This document shows positions 26,795 through 36,435 of a stretch of DNA of 37,550 bases, one piece after another; positions within the stretch are counted from its first letter, which is position 1, and every line of letters begins with the position of its first letter. The notes under the pieces are model-generated. The model ran no database searches. It was not told the DNA's origin and saw only the letters and a program-made list of their open reading frames with translations. Origin of the DNA: an uncultured Alphaproteobacteria bacterium (GTDB lineage Bacteria > Pseudomonadota > Alphaproteobacteria > UBA7887); NCBI GenBank assembly GCA_902562525.1, contig CACETT010000008.1:1-37550 (forward strand), in the 5' to 3' direction. Made by a program: the position numbers and the translations under genes.

Positions 26795-29110
26795 TTAACC
26801 TACCGTATTTTGGTTATCGCTCCCCGCCAACTTTTTATGCCGTTGGCTGATTATGATTAATATAACCAATATTCCACCCAAAGCATCACTCTCCCAAGCA
26901 CCATGCAAAAGCAATACTGAAGCAAGCCCGGCTGCACCTCGTTCCCAGACTTGTAATTTTGTAATCAAAAACCCTTGCACCGCCATGCCCAACGACACCA
27001 CCGCAATAATACCTGTGATCAGCGCCTGCACTATCTCCACTGGACTACCAATGGAGAGAAGGGCAGGGCTATAAACCATAACAAATGGAACCAGATAAAC
27101 TGCCGCACCTAGTTTCATGGCTTCTAAGCCGGTTCGTTGCAATGGGGTCCCTGCTATAGTCGCAGCAGCGTAGGCCGCAACGGCTACCGGAGGAGTAATT
27201 GCCGAAATTATGGCATAATAAAACACGAAGAAGTGGGCTGCTAAAGGTTCAATCCCAAGCTTAACCAGAGCAGGAGCGCCAAAGATAGCTACTATCATAT
27301 ACGCTGCTGAGGTTGGCAAACCCATACCGAGCAAAATACAACTAACCATCACGAGAATAAGTGTGAGAAGCAAATTTCCGCCCGTTACGTTAATGAGAAT
27401 TGATGTAAACCGAAGGCCCAATCCACTTAGTTCTATGGTTCCCACAACCAGCGCCGCAACGAAAAGTGCTCCAGCTATGGGAGCAATCCGTCGAGCGCCA
27501 ACCTCAAACCCATCCAACAAGCGCTCCAAGTTTAATTGTGTGCGCGAACTGAGCAGAGAAAACAGAAGAATAGAGCAGACCCCGGCAAAAGCCGCAAAGA
27601 ACGGCGTTGTCCTATCAAGCAAAAGAACTACTACTACTACCAAGACTAGGATCATATGGAGATCTGACCATATTTCCCGACGAGCCTGTTGCACCAGATT
27701 GGGTGCCATAGAAGGCAGGCCAAATTTTCTCGTCTCCAGATGCACCATAAAGTACACAGCAAATAGATAAAGAAAGGCTGGAAGTGCAGCCGATTTAGCA
27801 ACCTCTACATATGGCAGACGCGTAAAATCAGCTATCAAAAAGGCTGCAGAACCCATAATTGGTGGCACTAATTGACCACTCGCAGATGCAACAGCCTCGA
27901 CAGCTGCTGCGAACCGGCGCTTAAAGCCCGTCTTTATCATCAGAGGAATAGTAAAAGTACCCGTTGCATAAACATTTGCTACCGCGGCGCCTGAAATGGA
28001 GCCAAACATACCGCTCGCCAAAACCGCCGCCTTTCCTGGACCGCCCGGCTGTCTTCCCATCAAGCCCGTAGCAAGGTTCATAAATAACTCCCCACCCCTG
28101 GCTTTTTCCAAAAGTGCTCCAAGAAGGACGAACATCAACACATAGGTGGCTGAAATCCCAGTTATTGATCCGTAAAGGCCCTGGGTCGTCATAAACAAGT
28201 GATCAAGCAAACGCTTAGGCTCCACCGCTGCCTGGTTGAGTGGGCCAGGGAAGAAATTTCCAAAGAGGCTATGCAGTATAAAGACGCCTAAGAGTAAGGT
28301 AAGGGTCCACCCAACCGCCCGCCGACATGCCTCGATGGTGGTTCCAAGAGCTACAATACCAGCCAACCATGCCCCCATGGTTAATTCTGACACATATGGA
28401 TAACGATCAACCACATAGAAATAATTTAGATAAATGTATGCAGCTGGGACCCACGCAAAAACAGCAAGCATCCAATCAAACCAAGGAACAGAAGTTCCCT
28501 GATCGCTCCTCTTGTAGGCATACAAAAGAAAAATCAATGAAACAAACATAGCAACGTGAGTGGGCCGGAATTTCATAACTTCAGGAGCCCCGAACATCGC
28601 TGCAGCTAGGTGATAAATAATTATTAGAGCTGAGAACAAGCGAACAAATAGTTTAGATCGGACTGGAAGGACTCTTTGTCCAGCCACCTGAATGGAGTCA
28701 CTCCCCAGAAAGCCCAAATCGCTGAAAAGTGGCAACAGTAATTTGACCGCCGCATAGAAGGCACTGCCACATAATAATATTAAGCATACTAACTGCCCGT
28801 TAGTCGGGGCCAACACAAAAGGTATTGTTTCATCGAAGGTTGGCACTTCAAAGCCGTATAAGCCAATGCCAATAAATACGCTGACTAGAGCTGTCCCATC
28901 CAAAATTTGGTTAGCCGAACGCCCCTCCACTAAAGGCAGGAAAATCGCCACTAGCACCAAAAAAAGATAGGCACCTATAAAAGACAAATGGAGCGCCTGT
29001 AGCTCAGCCCCACCAAATCTATCCACCCCGAAGAGTGCCAATATCACAAAAACCGATGCCCACCGCGCAGTCGAACCGCTCAAACCAATACGGGCCCTTC
29101 CCAACATCAT
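26795..29110 (-). CDS. TRAP transporter permease, fused small and large membrane subunits (TAXI type)
   Basis: This roughly 770-residue protein joins the DctQ-like and DctM-like membrane parts of a TRAP transporter in one chain with many hydrophobic helices. Typical segments of the large subunit are ATYVLMFVLLGALLEKARGGELFMNLA, then GRQPGGPGKAAVLASGMFGSISGAAVANVYATG, GQLVPPIMGSAAFLIADF and MGLPTSAAYMIVAI (each a family landmark; longest runs are paraphrased by position at about 325-420 and 590). It uses an ion gradient with the periplasmic binding protein encoded 108 bases upstream on the same strand. Fused permeases go with TAXI-family receptors, as here. Start choice among TTG 29113, ATG 29110 and ATG 29107 is open. 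Confidence 0.93.
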   Translation of the reverse strand: MMLGRARIGLSGSTARWASVFVILALFGVDRFGGAELQALHLSFIGAYLFLVLVAIFLPLVEGRSANQILDGTALVSVFIGIGLYGFEVPTFDETIPFVLAPTNGQLVCLILLCGSAFYAAVKLLLPLFSDLGFLGSDSIQVAGQRVLPVRSKLFVRLFSALIIIYHLAAAMFGAPEVMKFRPTHVAMFVSLIFLLYAYKRSDQGTSVPWFDWMLAVFAWVPAAYIYLNYFYVVDRYPYVSELTMGAWLAGIVALGTTIEACRRAVGWTLTLLLGVFILHSLFGNFFPGPLNQAAVEPKRLLDHLFMTTQGLYGSITGISATYVLMFVLLGALLEKARGGELFMNLATGLMGRQPGGPGKAAVLASGMFGSISGAAVANVYATGTFTIPLMIKTGFKRRFAAAVEAVASASGQLVPPIMGSAAFLIADFTRLPYVEVAKSAALPAFLYLFAVYFMVHLETRKFGLPSMAPNLVQQARREIWSDLHMILVLVVVVVLLLDRTTPFFAAFAGVCSILLFSLLSSRTQLNLERLLDGFEVGARRIAPIAGALFVAALVVGTIELSGLGLRFTSILINVTGGNLLLTLILVMVSCILLGMGLPTSAAYMIVAIFGAPALVKLGIEPLAAHFFVFYYAIISAITPPVAVAAYAAATIAGTPLQRTGLEAMKLGAAVYLVPFVMVYSPALLSIGSPVEIVQALITGIIAVVSLGMAVQGFLITKLQVWERGAAGLASVLLLHGAWESDALGGILVILIIISQRHKKLAGSDNQNTVG

Positions 29111-29218
29111 CAAAACAATCCCGCCTTGCTAAAAAACAGCGCTTTCAATACTCCACTACCAATAGCCGAGTATTTCCCGTTTTATGAATCTGGCCTATTT
29201 ATGACGAGTTTCTGCATT

Positions 29219-30214
29219 TCACTTAATAATGCCAACCTCTCTATAAAATCGCTCGGCCCCCGGATGCATCGGAATTGGGCTATTTTCTGCTACCTGTTCG
29301 GCGCGAATATTAAAGGCCCGAATTGCCGACTGTAAATCTTCTTTATTGAGAAAAATTAATTTAGCCATCTGATGGATCACTACCTCAGGCATATCTTTAT
29401 GACAGAGAAATATAGTCTGCCGTTTTACTGTATGAACATCTTCTAACTGGCCACGATAGGTCCCGCCAGGGATAACACCCGGTGTGTAGCCAAACTCAGA
29501 ATGCAGCCTATCTATGACATCTCTACTCAGGGAAAGTAATTTTACATCCCTTGAAGATACCAAATCGGAAAATAACGGAGCACCCATAAGATCGTTATAC
29601 ATCAATGCATTTAAATGGCCGTCTTTCATTCTATCAACCATCTCACGAAACTGCGAATGGATAACTCGGCCACCCTCATTTCTAATCTCCGAATAACTAT
29701 AGCCATGAAGATCTAATGCCCTTTTTGCAGCCAATTCCGAGCCCGTGCCTCGGGGGCCCGTATCAACCTTCAATTCCGGGCGCACCATCTTCAATTCCTC
29801 CATCGAAGATATCCCCAGGTCTTCATCAACGAAGACATGCAACCGTGCCTCAAAACCAACATTGGCGACTGCCCGAATATCGGCAAGCGGACTCGAATAG
29901 GGCTCCTGACCTTGAACAGCTGAACCCAGGTCGTTGGTGAAAGAAAAGCCACACTGAGCATCACCCTGGTTAATGGCTATTGGATTAGATATCGACCCAC
30001 CGGGAACTATAGAATAAGTGAGACCTTCAATATTTTTTGAAAAAATATCAAACATCGCTGCATTCATGACATAAAAACTGCCACCAACAGATCCCGCGAC
30101 CACAGTTACTTGAATGGTTTCTCTCTGTGGCTCTTCCGCCACAACAGAATTCCAACAAGATACGAATATCAAAGGGATAACTCTCAAAACTTTTTGCAGC
30201 ATGCCAACCCACAT
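29219..30214 (-). CDS. TAXI-family TRAP transporter solute-binding protein
   Basis: This 331-residue periplasmic receptor captures the solute and passes it to the fused permease encoded next. It has a signal peptide (hydrophobic run VIPLIFVSC, with cleavage after about VVA) and TAXI landmarks: VAGSVGGSFYVMNAAMFDIF, VPGGSISNPIAINQGDAQCGFSFTND (as two adjoining segments), VDTGPRGTGSELAAKRAL, and AVRAFN-like C-terminal SAIRAFNIRAEQ with HPGAERFYREVG. The ATG at 30214 follows GGGAG at good spacing, and a start at 30250 lacks a signal-like N-terminus. TAXI receptors are associated with small acids such as glutamate, but this ligand is unknown. It follows a VOC gene by 134 bases. Confidence 0.92.
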   Translation of the reverse strand: MWVGMLQKVLRVIPLIFVSCWNSVVAEEPQRETIQVTVVAGSVGGSFYVMNAAMFDIFSKNIEGLTYSIVPGGSISNPIAINQGDAQCGFSFTNDLGSAVQGQEPYSSPLADIRAVANVGFEARLHVFVDEDLGISSMEELKMVRPELKVDTGPRGTGSELAAKRALDLHGYSYSEIRNEGGRVIHSQFREMVDRMKDGHLNALMYNDLMGAPLFSDLVSSRDVKLLSLSRDVIDRLHSEFGYTPGVIPGGTYRGQLEDVHTVKRQTIFLCHKDMPEVVIHQMAKLIFLNKEDLQSAIRAFNIRAEQVAENSPIPMHPGAERFYREVGIIK

Positions 30215-30348
30215 AATTTCACTCCCTTCGTCCGCTATCTCACCTACCATAAGCAGTGTTTCCTCAATTTTTATAAGCCAAAATTTCTATTTGTAACTGG
30301 TCATAGAACCATGCTGGGTTCCTCAAGCAACGCGAAACCTGATGCGGG

Positions 30349-30753
30349 TTAATTTTCAGGATGGTAATTTTGGGCGTCTTCACCTCTAAAATTTAGCTCC
30401 ACTTTAATACCATCTGGATCATGTACGAAAATCTGATGAATCCCGAAGTCAGACACCTTATTATGTTTCATGGACACATTGTACGCCTTGGCATTTGCAA
30501 CAAATCCCCTGATGTCGGTACCAGCAAAAGCAACATGATCTATTGCTCCCGAACCCGCTTCCTTTTTAACATCAGCATTATCGGCCGCAATCAAATGAAC
30601 ACATGCTGTTTCCCCGAGATAAATCCAGTATCCAGGAAATTTGAAAGCAGGCCTTTCCCCAACTTTCATTCCAAGAACATCACAATAGAAGTTCTTAGTC
30701 GCCTCAAGATCGGCCGCCCTAATATTAAAATGCTCCATTGCCTCAAGTGGCAT
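30349..30753 (-). CDS. VOC-family (glyoxalase/dioxygenase-like) metalloprotein
   Basis: This 134-residue protein has the two beta-alpha-beta-beta-beta repeats of the vicinal oxygen chelate family. Likely metal ligands are His in EHFNIRAADL, His in ACVHLIAADN or IDHVAFAG, and Glu in IKVELNFRGE. LEATKNFYCDVLGMKVGERP and FVHDPDGIKVEL are typical. Members include lactoylglutathione lyase, fosfomycin-resistance enzymes and extradiol dioxygenases, and I cannot choose between them. GGAGGGG precedes the ATG. It lies between cofC (110-base gap) and the TAXI receptor on the same strand, so it may belong to either group. Confidence 0.82.
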   Translation of the reverse strand: MPLEAMEHFNIRAADLEATKNFYCDVLGMKVGERPAFKFPGYWIYLGETACVHLIAADNADVKKEAGSGAIDHVAFAGTDIRGFVANAKAYNVSMKHNKVSDFGIHQIFVHDPDGIKVELNFRGEDAQNYHPEN

Positions 30754-30863
30754 AAGACCCCTCCATCCTTATCCATAATAAGCCTGCTTTCCTACATTTT
30801 ACACCTTAGACAAGCAGCGCTTGTTTTTAAACACTTTGTCACAACGCCATCACCCACACCAAA

Positions 30864-31493
30864 TTACCTGTTCCACCAGCCTTCATGAGTTAGCTGAAAA
30901 CTCGAGAGCTGGAGTAAATCTCTTGGCCAATCGACGTCAAAAGACAGAGAGCAACGGGGGAGGGAGACCAACTTAATCTCACATCTACCCGCCTCGATCC
31001 TGTGTTTAGCATAGCTCTCGAAACCGAATTGAAAATTAAATGTGCTCCGTGTCGGGACGCACAACGCATTGGTGCCCCTAAGCCACCTATCGGGAGCTAT
31101 TGCTGCACCAGCACGTCCCGCTCTAGCGACCAGCAGACACAAATCATTCCTATCGACCATCGGGAGATCAGAAGGAAGAACTAAAATCTTTCTAACTCCC
31201 CATGCTCCAACGATCCGAGAAGCTCTGCTTAATGCTGGGTTCAAGCCCCCTCTCGTAATCTCAAATAAATACTTAATCCCTAGAGATTGACAAATTTGAC
31301 TTACTTCAGGACACCTGCTTACAACCACAACAGCCTTTATCCCCACCACAGAAATTGCAACGTCCAAAGTATTTACAAAAAAGCGCCTATTAAGCTCGTG
31401 CCGTTCACTCTTGCTAAGAACAGGTGCTAATCTTGACTTTCCGTGCCTAAGCGAGCGAACCGGAATAACAATATTTAAACCAGAGCACTTCAT
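30864..31493 (-). CDS. cofC: F420 side-chain guanylyltransferase CofC
   Basis: CofC activates a phospho-acid (2-phospholactate, phosphoenolpyruvate or 3-phosphoglycerate, depending on the lineage) with GTP to give the guanylylated donor used by CofD. The 209-residue protein has the nucleotidyltransferase start VIPVRSLRHGKSRLAPVLS, GLNPALSRA, the metal-binding VLPSDLPMVDRNDL, and IAPDRWLRGTNALCV, the family signature. Its ATG overlaps the cofD stop as ATGA. Which substrate it uses cannot be told by eye. CofC ends the tight cofE-cofD-cofC run. Confidence 0.92.
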   Translation of the reverse strand: MKCSGLNIVIPVRSLRHGKSRLAPVLSKSERHELNRRFFVNTLDVAISVVGIKAVVVVSRCPEVSQICQSLGIKYLFEITRGGLNPALSRASRIVGAWGVRKILVLPSDLPMVDRNDLCLLVARAGRAGAAIAPDRWLRGTNALCVPTRSTFNFQFGFESYAKHRIEAGRCEIKLVSLPRCSLSFDVDWPRDLLQLSSFQLTHEGWWNR

Positions 31494-32416
31494 ATTAATG
31501 ATCTAGCAAATTCCAAGACATCCGAAGCTAGGTTTTTCTTATCCTGATCTGTCTGCATTAAGGTATTTGTTATTAGGGTTTTTTGCCTTATAGCCGCCCG
31601 ATCTTTATCCTTAGCGTCGATCACCAGCCCATCTAGAAGATCCCCATAATACTCAGCCACTCCTGCAACAGAGGGGTCTTTCCCCAACTCTCTAAACAGT
31701 TTAGCCGCGGGTCCTTTCACAGCCTTTCCTTCAATGATAGGGGAAACGGCAATCACAGGAGCAGGGTGGCTGCGTAACGAAGGACTCACACCCTGCACCG
31801 CCAATATTGGAGCCACACTTAAAATCGGATTGGACGGGCAAATGATTATCGCTGATAGGTAAGTATCTTGTAGAGTTTTCATAAAAGCTTCAGATGGCTT
31901 CGCTTGATCAGCACCAACATACCGCACATTGCGCACCTTCGGCTGGCAACGCTCCCGAACAAAATATGTCTGAAAATCCAGTTCTCCAATTTCCGTATCT
32001 AAAAAGGTCCGGACAGGGTCATCGCTCATTGGAAAGACCTGATGGGTAATTCCCAATGCCGAGCATATACGCGCCGTTACCTCTGACAAGGTCCAGCCCT
32101 TTGACAGCCAATAAGATCGCATCACATGGGTTGCTAAATCCTTGTCCCCCAGCTTGAACCAGGCTTCTCCCCCCAACCTCTCCAATGCAGCCAGGAATTG
32201 CCAGCTCTCCTCCGCTAGACCCCAGCCCTTCTCTTGATCATTTAACCCAGCCAACGTGTAAGTAACCGTATCAAGATCAGGCGAAATCGACAGGCCTTGA
32301 AAAACAAAATCATCTCCAGTGTTGACTGCTATGGCGAGTTGGTCAGGTCCTAGGATCCCTGCCAATCCGGTTGCCAGCTTAGCCCCTCCTACACCGCCAG
32401 CCAGAGCTAGAATCAT
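31490..32416 (-). CDS. cofD: 2-phospho-L-lactate transferase CofD (FbiA)
   Basis: CofD transfers the phospho-acid moiety from the guanylylated donor to the deazaflavin FO, giving F420-0 or its dehydro form. The 308-residue protein has the family's N-terminal ALAGGVGGAKLATGLAGIL, AVNTGDDFVFQGLSISPDLDTVTYTLAG (about residues 31-58), WFKLGDKDLATHVMRS, and the C-terminal SNPILSVAPILAVQG and AVSPIIEGKAVKGPAAKL. The start overlaps the cofE stop as ATGA and its own stop overlaps cofC as ATGA, so the three are translationally coupled. This is among the most specific F420 markers in the window. Confidence 0.96.
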   Translation of the reverse strand: MILALAGGVGGAKLATGLAGILGPDQLAIAVNTGDDFVFQGLSISPDLDTVTYTLAGLNDQEKGWGLAEESWQFLAALERLGGEAWFKLGDKDLATHVMRSYWLSKGWTLSEVTARICSALGITHQVFPMSDDPVRTFLDTEIGELDFQTYFVRERCQPKVRNVRYVGADQAKPSEAFMKTLQDTYLSAIIICPSNPILSVAPILAVQGVSPSLRSHPAPVIAVSPIIEGKAVKGPAAKLFRELGKDPSVAGVAEYYGDLLDGLVIDAKDKDRAAIRQKTLITNTLMQTDQDKKNLASDVLEFARSLI

Positions 32417-33171
32417 TGTTTCCCATCCCGAAAAAGGTCTTCCTCCTTTTCTCGGATCAGTTCCCTGGCGCTCCCTTTAGGATGTCCCGAGACAAAACCG
32501 CGCACAAGAACGACAGGTCGGCCTTCTGCTGCCTGCCCCATCAACAAGGAAGCGGCGGCGGCCAACTCATCGGCCACCGCCACTTGGGTCACCTGCAGCT
32601 TCCGTCCAAAAAGGTCCGCCTTTCCAGATAAGTCCGTTAGCGCTGGCAACCCAGACACACCAATAGCAATTCCAGTTGTTCCATTTCGAAAAGCCCGCCC
32701 CAAGCTGTCGTTTATGATGATGCCAACGTCGACCCCAGCCCGACGCCTCACCTCATCCTGCAATTTTGCAGCACTTTCATCTGGATTAATGGGTAACAGT
32801 AAAACCGTGTCCCCGTCAGCTTGCCTAACGTTTGACATATCTACGCCAGCGTTAGCCAACACAAGCCCATTTTTATTTTCTACTATTATTAGACCAGGAC
32901 GATGCCGAACGACCTCCTTTGACTCATCTATAATGACCTCAATAAGCCTCGGATCCTTACCGACGATTTTTGCTAATTTGCTGGCAGCGCTAGAAGGCAC
33001 GACATTTTTTAAAGAAACTTCCCTGCCTTCCGATTTGGATATCACCTTTTGAGCTACCACTAAGATATCCCCCTCAAGCAACTGTGTACCAAGTATGCCC
33101 ACCGACTGTATTAGCAAATCAGCCAGGTCATCACCGGGTTTCACGAGCGGGATGTCGGGTAGCGATATCAT
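32413..33171 (-). CDS. cofE: Coenzyme F420:L-glutamate ligase CofE
   Basis: CofE adds glutamate residues to F420-0 using GTP. The 252-residue protein has LEGDILVVAQKVISKSEGR, RHRPGLIIVENKNGLVLANAGVDMSN, and the metal-binding segment IINDSLGRAFRNGTTGIAIGVSGLPAL, followed by VAVADELAAAASLLMGQA. It is the single-domain form: the C-terminal flavin domain of actinobacterial FbiB, which reduces dehydro-F420-0, is absent. The ATG at 33171 is used although no ribosome-binding site is clear; a TTG at 33204 in frame is the alternative. It begins 59 bases after npdG. Confidence 0.94.
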   Translation of the reverse strand: MISLPDIPLVKPGDDLADLLIQSVGILGTQLLEGDILVVAQKVISKSEGREVSLKNVVPSSAASKLAKIVGKDPRLIEVIIDESKEVVRHRPGLIIVENKNGLVLANAGVDMSNVRQADGDTVLLLPINPDESAAKLQDEVRRRAGVDVGIIINDSLGRAFRNGTTGIAIGVSGLPALTDLSGKADLFGRKLQVTQVAVADELAAAASLLMGQAAEGRPVVLVRGFVSGHPKGSARELIREKEEDLFRDGKQ

Positions 33172-33230
33172 CGTTAATTGGTTAATAATAGGGGACAAGT
33201 CCAAAAAAACCCTATGAATTTGAAGTTTTG

Positions 33231-33914
33231 CTATTCAATTTCGGAACCATCAGAAAGTCCTGTTATTATTATTCCGGCCCCAGGAATTTTATACCGCCTA
33301 TTGATACCAATAAGAACGGAGGTAAGGGCCTCAGCAGCTACAGAATTTACTAGTGGCCCTCCGTGAATCCCTCGCAGTCCTGCAGCAGCCACCAGTTTTA
33401 TTGTCTCTTGTCGCGCCTCAACATCATCGCCGCATACTAAGACATCACATTTTATCTTATGGTCAAGATCATTCAGATGGTGGGCAGACACGTTCTGAAA
33501 GGCCGAGACTACCCGTACATTTTCTCCAAGAATACGCTGAACGTTAACCACAGCGGAACCAGCCTCCGGTAGTTGAACCCTAGCGACCTTAGGTGGCACC
33601 AAAGGTACCGTAACATCCACTAAAATCTTTCCATCAAGACATGTGGCAATATCTTCCACTGTAGACAGCTGGAATTTAAATGGCACCGTAAGCACGATTA
33701 TATCGGCACCCCTTGCAGCACCCTTATTATCGTCAGATGAAAGAGAAATATTGGAATGCAATCTATTTAATTTTTCCACCTCGGCGCGGGCGCGGGCGGA
33801 AGCGCGAGACCCAATGGTAACGTCGTATCCTGCCGCTGACCATCGGAGCGCCAAACCCCGCCCTTGCTCGCCCGTGCCGCCAACAACGGCGACAGAAGGC
33901 AAAGATGTGTGCAC
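33231..33914 (-). CDS. npdG: F420H2:NADP oxidoreductase (NADPH-dependent F420 reductase)
   Basis: NpdG moves hydride between F420 and NADP. The 227-residue protein has a Rossmann motif VAVVGGTGEQGRGLALRWSAAGYDVTIGSR (about residues 7-36), then ADIIVLTVPF, KILVDVTVPLVPP, SAFQNVSAHHL and the C-terminal GPLVNSVAAEALTSVLIGINRRYKIPGAGI, the F420-binding side in known homologues. I use the GTG at 33914, 14 bases after the fbiC stop. An ATG at 33974 would overlap fbiC by 47 bases and precede the Rossmann fold with 20 extra residues. Its place inside the biosynthetic run shows that cofactor reduction is co-expressed with synthesis. Confidence 0.93.
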   Translation of the reverse strand: MHTSLPSVAVVGGTGEQGRGLALRWSAAGYDVTIGSRASARARAEVEKLNRLHSNISLSSDDNKGAARGADIIVLTVPFKFQLSTVEDIATCLDGKILVDVTVPLVPPKVARVQLPEAGSAVVNVQRILGENVRVVSAFQNVSAHHLNDLDHKIKCDVLVCGDDVEARQETIKLVAAAGLRGIHGGPLVNSVAAEALTSVLIGINRRYKIPGAGIIITGLSDGSEIE

Positions 33915-33927
33915 CTGCGACAAGAGT

Positions 33928-36375
33928 CTAACTACTCGCGCTTGCCGACATTGCAGCGGAGCCGGTACGTGCATATTTCGTAGCTGGGGTCTGTATCACA
34001 GGAGATAGTTCCGCGGCCTGAAAAGACCTTTCTCTTTGTTGATCCGATGCTTCCACATACAAGGTGGTACGTTGGACTGGTTCTCGCCCCATTAACCTGA
34101 TTAGCTTCTCCATATCTTGTGGTGACATTTCCTGGCCGTGCTCGTTGCCCGCTGCACGAGATATACTTTCATTCATTAACGTGCCACCCAAATCGTTCGC
34201 CCCAGCCTTAAGGCACTCCACGGCACCTTGTGACCCAAGTTTCACCCAGGAAACCTGAATATTGGGGATCAATGGATGAAGGACCAGCCTAGCAACGGCG
34301 TGCATTAGCAGGGTCTCTCTCCAGGTAGGACCTTTGCGCGCTTTGCCCTTTAAATACAACGGAGCCTCCATATGGACAAAAGGCAAGGGAACAAATTCGG
34401 TAAATCCGCCTGTTTCTTGCTGCAAATCCCGTATTTTAAGCAAGTGGACAGCCCAGTTAGTAGGCGTATCAACGTGACCAAACATTATTGTAGCTGTAGA
34501 ACGGAACCCTTCCTTGTGGGCTGACCTAACCACATCCAGCCACTCTCTACTATCTAGCTTATCAGGACAAATAATTCTTCGTACTGGATCATCAAGGATC
34601 TCTGCAGCTGTACCCGGCAAAGTACCTAAACCCGCCTCGCGCAGTTGCTTTAAAAATTCGGCCACGGACAGATTCAAGGTAGCAGCCCCCTGGGCAACCT
34701 CCAGAGGAGAGAAGGCATGGACATGCATCTCCGGAACCGCCGCTTTAACCGCCTTGCAAATAGAGAGATAGGTCTCGCCAGTATAGTCGGGATGAATACC
34801 CCCTTGCATACACACCTCGGTCGCCCCGCGCTTCCAGGCTTCCTGCACCCGTCTAGTTATTTCAGACAGAGGCAAATCATATGGATTGCCGCGCAAATTT
34901 TCGCTCATCTTCCCCTTGGAAAAGGCACAAAATTGGCAGCGAAAATAACAAACATTAGTGTAGTTAATGTTCCGATTAACTACGTACCGAACAACATTAC
35001 CCACTGCCGCCTGCCGTAACTGATCGGCAAGCTGCAATACCCTTTGGAAGCTGCTACCCCTAGCTTGAAACAACTGAACAACTTCCTCAGTGGACAGCCG
35101 CACACCATTGCATGCCCGGGACAAAATATTCTCCAACTCGCCCGACACTTCGGACACACGAGAGTTAACTTGCAGAACAGGTACCGGAGACGATGCCCCG
35201 GGAGACCAATGCCCCTCTCGAGAATACCCTTCAGAATCCGAAGCATCCAGCACTACCGCCACAAGTTCAGGGTCTAGCCATTTCCCTGATTCCTTCAGGT
35301 ACTCTGGGTATATCGCGAGCCGCGGCACCAGCGTTTTTCCAGCCGCATGCGTAGCCTGTTCCAAATTTTGCACCTCCGGCCAAGGAGCTTCTGGATTCAC
35401 ATGATCAGGGGTCACTGGAGAAATTCCTCCCCAGTCGTTGATCCCTGCATTTAGCAGCTTGCCAAAAACGGTAGGGGTCAAATTGGGAGGTGCCTGAATG
35501 TTCATGACTGGGCCAAAAGCAATACGGGCTACAGCAATAGTCCACATAAGTTCATCCAAACTAGGCTCACAAGCATCCGCCATCTTAGTTCCAGCTTTGG
35601 CCCTAAAATTTTGTATGATGATTTCTTGAAGATGTCCGTAGCCTTGGTGCAGCCGGCGCAGAGCCAGAATGGCGCTTATACGCTCATCTCTGGTTTCCCC
35701 CAAACCGATCAAAATACCCGAAGTGGTAGGAACCGATTGCTCCCCCAAAATTTGGAGAGCCCGCAATCTTACGGCTGGTTTCTTATCAGGCGACCCATAA
35801 TGGGCCCCCCCTCTCTCGCATAACCGCTCCGACGCACTTTCGAGCATTATCCCCTGCGAAACAGTCACACGACGCAACTCGGAAACCTCCTCCGAGCTAA
35901 GAACTCCTGGATTAGCATGTGGCAATAAACCGGTTTCTTTGCGGACCAATCGGCACATTTCAACAAGATACGAAATGGTGCTTTTATGCCCCAACTCCCC
36001 AAGTTTTTCTTGAGCCACCCGATACCGCAACTCAGGCTTATCCCCAAGGGTAAATAGCGCCTCGCGGCAGCCGGCAGCCGCTCCCGCACGGGCCACCCCC
36101 AGGACTTCCTCCGGGGTCATATATGGGTTCTCGCCCTTTATGGGTGGGCGAGAAAAGGTGCAATAGTGGCAAACATCCCTGCACAAGTGAGTGAGCGGGA
36201 TAAAAACTTTCGGCGAATAAGTTTGAATTTCGCTGCGGGCTTCATCCCGCAAAGCACCCGCCCAGTTTATCAGTTCCGCGGTCGTTAATTTCACTGAAAT
36301 CGACCGCAGTTCCTCCTCAGAGATCAGTTTCTCGTCTTTAGAGGCGGCTAGAGGAGATATCAACTTATCCACCAT
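33928..36375 (-). CDS. fbiC: FO synthase, fused CofG-CofH (FbiC), two radical SAM domains
   Basis: FbiC makes 7,8-didemethyl-8-hydroxy-5-deazariboflavin (FO), the F420 chromophore, from tyrosine and the flavin precursor diaminouracil. The 815-residue protein has two radical SAM clusters: Cys64, Cys68 and Cys71 (HLCRDVCHYCTFSR) in the CofG half, and Cys475, Cys479 and Cys482 (NVCYFRCQFCAFSKG) in the CofH half. Further signs are QNFRAKAGTKM and NDWGGISPVTPDHVNPE in the first half, and MQGGIHPDYTGETYL and HAFSPLEV in the second. The fused form is typical of bacteria; archaea mostly carry two genes. AAAGGCAGGG precedes the ATG. The C-terminus ends in a low-complexity tail, 14 bases before npdG. 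Confidence 0.97.
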   Translation of the reverse strand: MVDKLISPLAASKDEKLISEEELRSISVKLTTAELINWAGALRDEARSEIQTYSPKVFIPLTHLCRDVCHYCTFSRPPIKGENPYMTPEEVLGVARAGAAAGCREALFTLGDKPELRYRVAQEKLGELGHKSTISYLVEMCRLVRKETGLLPHANPGVLSSEEVSELRRVTVSQGIMLESASERLCERGGAHYGSPDKKPAVRLRALQILGEQSVPTTSGILIGLGETRDERISAILALRRLHQGYGHLQEIIIQNFRAKAGTKMADACEPSLDELMWTIAVARIAFGPVMNIQAPPNLTPTVFGKLLNAGINDWGGISPVTPDHVNPEAPWPEVQNLEQATHAAGKTLVPRLAIYPEYLKESGKWLDPELVAVVLDASDSEGYSREGHWSPGASSPVPVLQVNSRVSEVSGELENILSRACNGVRLSTEEVVQLFQARGSSFQRVLQLADQLRQAAVGNVVRYVVNRNINYTNVCYFRCQFCAFSKGKMSENLRGNPYDLPLSEITRRVQEAWKRGATEVCMQGGIHPDYTGETYLSICKAVKAAVPEMHVHAFSPLEVAQGAATLNLSVAEFLKQLREAGLGTLPGTAAEILDDPVRRIICPDKLDSREWLDVVRSAHKEGFRSTATIMFGHVDTPTNWAVHLLKIRDLQQETGGFTEFVPLPFVHMEAPLYLKGKARKGPTWRETLLMHAVARLVLHPLIPNIQVSWVKLGSQGAVECLKAGANDLGGTLMNESISRAAGNEHGQEMSPQDMEKLIRLMGREPVQRTTLYVEASDQQRERSFQAAELSPVIQTPATKYARTGSAAMSASASS

Positions 36376-36435
36376 CCCTGCCTTTCGTTGTTATATGAGG
36401 CTTGCCCATAGAGTGCCATATAACACTATACCTGT

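Noticed and set aside
30810-30830. Palindrome ACAAGC-AGC-GCTTGT followed by TTTT on the plus strand, resembling a terminator
   Set aside because: No plus-strand gene lies upstream for it to end, the loop is only three bases, and the minus-strand side lacks a T-run after the stem.
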